Of a stretch of DNA of 64,000 nt, positions 57,958-64,000 are shown piece after piece. Numbering within the stretch: the first letter of the stretch is position 1; each line of letters starts with the position of its first letter. A model generated the notes under the pieces. It was given only the letters and a program-made list of their open reading frames with translations, had not been told where the DNA came from and did no database searches. The position numbers and the translations under genes were made by a program. Location of the stretch: assembly GCA_026873275.1 (NCBI GenBank), contig JANTUC010000003.1, positions 3,005,761 through 3,069,760 of the forward strand. The letters run 5' to 3'. The stretch comes from Pseudopithomyces maydicus (taxonomy: Eukaryota; Ascomycota; Dothideomycetes; Pleosporales; Didymosphaeriaceae).

Positions 57958-60900
57958 GCAAACTTTACCCAGCAAATTGTCTCGTTGATTTTGAGGAATT
58001 CATTATCAGTATGCGACGATGAGGGGAGATCTATTGATGTGTGTGCCATGCATTTGGTATGGTTCATCTCGGTGTGAAGTTTGGAAGTGGGGAAACGTTA
58101 TCAAGAAACATCGCTTGTAGTGGCGAGTGTCTAACTGACCACTCATGAAAAGCCACGTATTTACATAAACTGCATTCAATTGAACACAACGATGCTGGTA
58201 GGACCAATTGCGTCCAGGATATGTCAGGAAGCTGAAGAATAAGCGAAGAGCTGAGGCATAATAAACCATGTCCTGGTTCCTATAGGTGGCCCACTCCTAT
58301 CAGATGATAATCAGCGAACATAGCAGTACCCAAAGGTTGCAATACTATACTTTAATTGATCGTTACTCACATGTGGCAGTTAAGCAAACGAAAATATCGA
58401 ATTTGTAAAAAGCTTGAGTGGGTGCGTTATACATATACATTAAAGGTTTACCTGTCCCCAAAGATGAATTGAGCGTGAAAGAAATCCTGTCAAAGATTGG
58501 ATATAGGCGAATAACGTAAAGAGAATTTACTCATTCATAGTGTAAAGGAGCCATTCGATTTAGACCGAATTGTTTGATGTTGTAGTTGCTCTGTTGTACG
58601 AAAAGACAGCATGATACTGTCATTGTAGACAAAGAAGTTGCATTGAACGGCTGCCGTATGTGTCCAGCGGATCATGCGGAGCTATTCTTTGCAAGCTGGC
58701 TTGTCAATGCTTGTGTAAAATACAGCGAACAGACGTCTCGCAGAAATAGGTGCTCTCATAGGCGCTGGATCAACTAATCTGAATACCCCGCTCTCGCGCA
58801 GGTAAGCAATCCTGACCCCGGCGCCAACCTTGTAGGTACTTACTTAAATCTGCCCCATAAGGACCGTCGCAGACTGCTTATGATTACTGGTCGGCCAGGA
58901 CTTCAATGATGTTTTCGCCAGTGCTCATCAGTATTTTGACGCCGGTGATTACTTGGGTCATTCTCAGCATCATTTTCGCACCTTCATCTCCGCTCCGCGC
59001 GATACCAAGCTGATACCGCCTTCAGTAGATACGGCCTTTGAACATATTCATTCTTTTGTCATAGGTATTGCCACTCGAGCAATTGATAGATATCGTTCCA
59101 ATATCACTAAAGGCAACGATCCCGACGGAGTCACGGAGCACGTATGGCAGAAAACAGGCTCCTGGCCCTCGCTGGGTTGATTTATAATCGATAGCTAGAT
59201 AACCCCTGATCTCTTCAACAAGCCGGATGGGGGCACGGGATTTTGGTGTCCGGTTAGACTGATTAAGGCGGTCTTTTTCGATGTGGTCTGCAACAGAATA
59301 GAAATTACGGGTAAACTCGACTTCTAGGAGTAATCCTCTTAGCATTAATACTCCCTTAAGTGTTATATTCTTATATACGCCTTGTATCGATGGCCTAAGA
59401 AGACATAATGTTAGTAAGCTAAATAAGCGACCAACGTGCAGGAGCAATCCATGTCGGGCGCTTATCCTTCAATCCACGAAGCACTTGCGATGGCAAACTA
59501 TGCATTCCGAATTTGACTTATTTGAAGTGATGAGTGGCGCGGCATGGATAAATCACGACATGTGCATCGCATGCCTTGACGGACACGATATTGAAAGCCG
59601 TGAGGTAACAATACTTGCAGTAACTGCCGTGAAAAGTCAATTTCCAGCACCCTAAGCGATTGTGACACAGTTAGGCACAGCACCCGACATGTCTGTTCAA
59701 GAAGGCCTCAAGGCAAGTAGCGGAACGGCACAGCAAACTACTAATGATGATGAGCAAGGTGCAGTACTCGGTTGGAAGTATGTCTGGGGCACAGTACGTG
59801 AATTGCAGCATCGATGAACAAAATGTGCAAGGGTTGCCGCAAATATGCGTTGGATAATATCGGCGTAATTCTGACCCCGGCCTTGGTCTGGTTTCTCTGT
59901 GCAGCGCGGCTTCTTCATCAATAAACTTTTCTAACGTTTCTCTGTATCACTCAACAACAGGCATGTACCAAATCTTGCTGAGTCAATACGGTATGCATGC
60001 CTGGCTGGTCCACTAGTGTAGTCGCTCATGAATACCTTTTGGTGTCTCCATGCCAAGTAGTCTCGGTGAGGCTCCATTATAGCAACCCACTGCTTAGCAA
60101 AATACTCGTTGACTCCATCAAGTTGATGTTCCATAGTGGGGCGGCTGTCTGGGCCGCTCGCTGGACTGGCAGAACCATAGGCAATTTCCTTCCAGGCACG
60201 GGAGTGGTATGGATAGGCAATTCACAGATGATTGTGGTCTGCGCGCTTCATGCATGCCATCAGAGGCGAGACATTTAATTCCACAGTCCCTAGACCACAC
60301 GAATACAAGGTTCCCTATCGGCCAGTCGCTAACGCTAGTAACAATCCTGTTTTATATTTGGCGATGCAGGGAACGGTTCGGCTCGATTTCGAGAGGAAGC
60401 CTGGCTGAACAGGTTGCGATCATGTCTTCATACTTGGCATGCGGGTTTCTCCGCCATTAATAATTGAGTGGCAAACGACGAAACATTTGATCCACCCTGT
60501 TATGTTCAGGCGCTTGTGTTTGCCCATCAACCTAATAACGAACATTTTACCTGGGTCATATCGCCCATTGTATGAGGAATTACCACAGATCCTTGCTTAG
60601 AGCCACGTTCGGCCTTAAAACCCGGTTGCCCATTAGGCCAGGTGATGGAGTCAGCCTGTGAGGTCCTCGGGCCAACACTTGCACACGTCCCCAAGAATTT
60701 GAAATCGGTGCCCGATTATCAGGCGTGCAGAAATAACAGGCAGCGTGTACCCGTAAGTGGTGACAGGATGCGTTCCTGATCGTGTCATCAGTCGACCGCG
60801 TCTAGGGCGGCAAACGGCTGGGGTAGCTCCTGACGTTCCTACAATGGAATTACCCCTCTTTCTACCCTTTCATTGGTTTTACAAGTTACTCGTTTCTTGC

Positions 60901-61872
60901 TCGTGGTCCCCTGGTGTTGACTTGATAGACGGAGCCAGTGGACATTGAAGCGTTCCACCTTTACGGCTTGGCCCTGGGCGGAACCATACACGCTCTGCCA
61001 CGTTCTTGGTCACCCGCTCCAGCATACCCCATCTCAGACGTTGTGCCGTAACCCGTTCATACATGCGACGTGTCAGTTGCCGCCGTGCCTGTACATATGC
61101 GAGTCGTATGATACTAGCTAACACGATCAGTTTTCATCGCTACACATGGTTTGGGGTTAGTTTCTCCAGACCAGATGCAATGATTGGCACTGCAGCCCGC
61201 AGATACTGCATGATTTAGGCATTAGACCTTATTGGTGAATACGTGTTGGCTCGTCGCTAGGACGATGAATAAACTCCCAAGCGTGACGATTGGCTGATGT
61301 CTCCTTGACAAATCGTCATACTACGATGTCGCAGCCGAAAGAACACATGGAAGATATGAGCGATCCGTGTATCGAAGTGATTCCATGCCCCGAGATAGGC
61401 TCGGCCCGAAGCCTTACTCCCCACCTATCGGATCGATCCATAGATCAATACTGTATGCGCGGGATGATCTTGAACTCCACCATTGCGGTTTCACCGGTAA
61501 AAGAACACGCCAGCAGAATCATAGCCTCGTATGTTGACGGCGCAATAGGGCCGTGTTCATGTGTAAGGCAAACGGTCATAGACGCAGTACACTATCCTGG
61601 TAGCCGTCCGAAGCCAATGAGATATCCACTCACCACACCATCTGTCCAGAAAAGATGAAGATACCCTATGCCTTTTCGAAACGTTTCAAGAACATCATGT
61701 AGCTGTCTATCAGACAGCGAGCAATGACGGCTTCTTTGCAGAGCCTTGGAAATACCTTGCCTAGGGTAAGGGTTAAGATATAAAAGCTAACGGTTGTCTA
61801 ACGTTTGATGGGCACAAGACCCACCATCTAGATGTGCCAATTCCAGGCCTGATACAGTCAAGGAGAGATGCA
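57958..61872. other. Large subtelomeric tract with no recognisable gene
   Basis: 3.9 kb of mid-to-low GC sequence. Many short open frames occur on both strands (longest about 141 codons at 59022-59447 minus and 122 codons at 61290-61658 plus) but none carries a domain, signal or intron pattern I can support. No terminal inverted repeats, poly(A) tail or reverse-transcriptase/transposase motif were noticed. It may be the remains of decayed genes or elements. Confidence 0.5.
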
Positions 61873-63584
61873 ATGGCTACAACATCAGCACCCCGCGCCA
61901 ATGGAGTCCAGCCTGGCGACAGTAGTACGGATGCAGCATCGCACGATGTTCAGGCGCTGCAGGGCCTTTGGAAAGCCATCCATGTAATATCAAGGGAAGA
62001 CGGGTTCGGAAAGTTCGAGAAACTCGTTGAACGTATCAATCTTCAGGAAGCCGATCTCAAAGACAAAGCTAACAAGATTGATGCACTGGAAAACCAGCTG
62101 GTTGAGTGCGAAGCGTCTCACAGTGCCTCTAATAAAAAGCTATTTGACAAGTTTGAGGAGAGACTTCAGCAGTGGAGAGAGAAGAATGAAGAGTTGCAAA
62201 GCGGAGCGGCAGCGTTGAGCGCAGCTTCTAAGGAGAAAGACAAGAGCATAGCGGCGCTTCAGGGGGAGCTGAAGAAGGTTCAGACACAAGTATCTGACCT
62301 CGAGAAGGCATATAGCGCGGAGACAAAGAGCGTGAAGAACAAAAACGTTCAGCTCGCGGAACTGGATGCGCAACGGAATACTGCAGTGAATGCAGCAAAC
62401 GACTTGAAAGCCCGACTGAAAAAGGCAGACGACAACATGGTTTCTCTGAACAGATTGTTGCAGAAAGAGACACACGAGAAGCAAAACCTCATGTTGGAAG
62501 CCGCTGAAATGAACAAAAAAATTGAAAAATATAAGGGTTTTACGGTGAAAATTGAGTCGCTCGATCTGCAGGCAGTGTGAGTACTCAATCATAGATACGG
62601 GCCTCGATACTAACACGCTTACAGCACCGGTCAACTGGAGGTCTTATGGGGATCTGTTGTGGCACTGGTACAGGAGACGGTTGGATGTGATTTACCGAAT
62701 GACGTGCTCAGGGCAGGTTAATCAAGCACAGTAGAAATGAACCCTAGCTTACCCATTAACAGAATGACTGGTCGAGGCTGAACGACATCAAAGTGTTCAA
62801 CAACCGGATTCCGCTTCCTCAAAATAACTCCAATATCGCGAAGCATATGCGTGTGGGGGTAACTCTCGGTGCGGTTGCGGAGCTGGTGGTCCGGTATCTC
62901 TTCCAGCCTACCTACGTGATGGATGAAGATAGTGGCCTGCGAAGGTTGCTACGCCGTCAAGCGACCATCGACCCATTGAAAGAAATGTATACGCGGGGTA
63001 TTCTTCTTTCTATGCGGTATGACAGCCAAGAAGAATCAGATCAGGAAATAGTGGATTGTGTTCTTGACGATTTGAAAGTCATTGTAGGCGTAGACCTCCT
63101 CTTCGCAACGGAAGACGACCTTAAGACATTCTTCGAAGCGCTGTACAACCTTCTAGTTCAATTCCAAGGTCTGTGGAGAGGAATACAGCGTGGGAAGCAG
63201 AAGATCGAACCGAACTTCGATGCACATCTTTCGACCGCGAAGTACCCTTGGTACATAGTCAGGCTGCCAGTTACAGTCGAGGCCCAAAAGCGTACCTCAT
63301 CGCCTCTCACGACAACCGATGCGAAGGATGACTATATAGTAGTTCCCCAGATTATTCAGATACGACACGATAGTGGTCCAGAGCCTATCACTCATGGCTG
63401 GGTACTCCAGAAAGCTCAAATACATGCAGCCCGTGAAGAGATTCTCCGAATTAGTAGAGAGATTCGGACTATCCCGTTCGTGGAGGAGACCCAGGGCCGC
63501 CCGCGAATACGGCCAAGACGAGCTATGTCTATCTCGAGCAATGTTTCCCCTATCCAAAAAAGGACTAGTCCTTTTTTACCTTAG
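61873..63584 (+). CDS. Subtelomeric coiled-coil protein with conserved C-terminal domain of unknown function
   Basis: The start is ATG 61873 (MATTSAPRANGVQPG). Residues ~50-230 form a long coiled coil (FEERLQQWREKNEELQSGAA and on). After intron 62577-62624 (48 nt, GTGAGT, CTAAC branch point) comes TGQLEVLWGSVVALVQETVG. After a second intron the C-terminal domain begins WSRLNDIKVFNNRIPLPQNN with LFQPTYVMDEDSGLRRLL. The pattern RIPLPQ-NS-AK-MR and FQPTY looks like a conserved fungal protein I recall only as uncharacterised. The second intron fits best as 62713-62762 with a GC donor (AGG/GCAGGT) and AG acceptor: it keeps the frame and gives 537 aa, whereas the nearest GT does not. The gene ends ~270 bp before the telomere repeats. 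Confidence 0.7.
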
Positions 63585-63855
63585 GTTTTCGCGGCCCTAG
63601 ACGCACGCTTATATCGCGAGGCCTACTAGGTTGTTTATAGTCTAGATACTAGAGTATAAATTTAGGTATCCTCTTATTAGATTTACAGTGCTTTACTATA
63701 AGTTGCCGTAATTCTCTCGTTATTAATAATAATTAATTATATTCTGTATTCTCTAAGGTAGTATCTTTTATAAAGTTTAAAATTATGGTCTAAGCGTTAC
63801 TTCTTAGTAGACTTTTAGTTATTTTATTTCTTTAATTATTATTTAATATACTTCT
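63585..63855. other. AT-rich telomere-adjacent spacer
   Basis: About 270 bp of extremely A+T-rich sequence (TTATTAATAATAATTAATTA near 63720) between the last gene and the telomere repeats. No gene or helicase remnant is visible. Confidence 0.7.
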
Positions 63856-64000
63856 TTAGGGTTAGGGTTAGGGTTAGGGTTAGGGTTAGGTTAGGGTTAG
63901 GGTTAGGGTTAGGGTTAGGGTTAGGGTTAGGGTTAGGGTTAGGGTTAGGGTTAGGGTTAGGGTTAGGGTTAGGGTTAGGGTTAGGGTTAGGGTTAGGGTT
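63856..64000 (+). repeat. Telomere repeat array (TTAGGG)n
   Basis: About 24 tandem TTAGGG units reading 5'-to-3' to the window end, so this is the right-hand chromosome terminus. One unit at 63886-63890 is TTAGG, missing a G. TTAGGG is the usual telomere unit of filamentous ascomycetes. Confidence 0.98.

Noticed and set aside
1..64000. tRNA, rRNA, CRISPR array or replication origin
   Set aside because: No cloverleaf with A/B boxes, no rRNA-like block and no regularly spaced repeats with unique spacers were noticed. A tRNAscan or Rfam run would be needed to exclude small RNAs.

Overview
This window is the right-hand end of a filamentous ascomycete chromosome. Positions 63856-64000 are TTAGGG telomere repeats reading outward. 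Short introns (about 47-140 nt) with GTAAGT or GTACGT donors and CTAAC branch points, together with fungal orthologues such as PAC1/LIS1, Tfb1 and a fungal-type MCU, indicate Pezizomycotina. Dothideomycetes is a guess I cannot confirm.

The first ~40 kb is a GC-richer housekeeping arm. In order it holds the 3' part of a mitochondrial calcium uniporter gene (+), poly(A)-binding protein PAB1 (-), a large proline/serine-rich protein (-), fructose-1,6-bisphosphatase (-), 2-oxoglutarate dehydrogenase E1 (-), a mitochondrial DUF1992/DnaJC28-type protein (+), a disordered 836-aa protein (-), TFIIH subunit Tfb1 (-), and a divergent pair of microtubule regulators: PAC1/LIS1 (-) and a Stu2/XMAP215 TOG protein (+). 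An AT-rich, gene-less island lies at about 19.1-20.4 kb.

From ~41 kb the sequence becomes accessory and subtelomeric. It holds a cytochrome P450, a decayed MYND zinc-finger gene, a fungal rhodopsin-domain 7TM protein, a second P450 of trichodiene-oxygenase type, a class I terpene synthase and the C-terminal half of an ABCC transporter with a nonsense codon. Together these look like a small terpenoid biosynthetic cluster, partly decayed. Beyond it are a B3/B4-domain protein, a BTB/POZ protein, a ~4 kb tract with nothing recognisable, and an intact coiled-coil gene ending about 270 bp from the telomere repeats.

Two kinds of damage are present. (1) About ten apparent 1-base deletions, all in G or C runs and all in the same direction, break otherwise intact genes, including essential PAB1. 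One added base at each site makes every affected gene whose two ends are visible divisible by three, so I read these as residual sequencing or assembly errors. (2) C-to-T nonsense changes in the MYND relic and the ABC transporter look like real decay of the kind made by repeat-induced point mutation. No tRNA, rRNA or CRISPR was seen.
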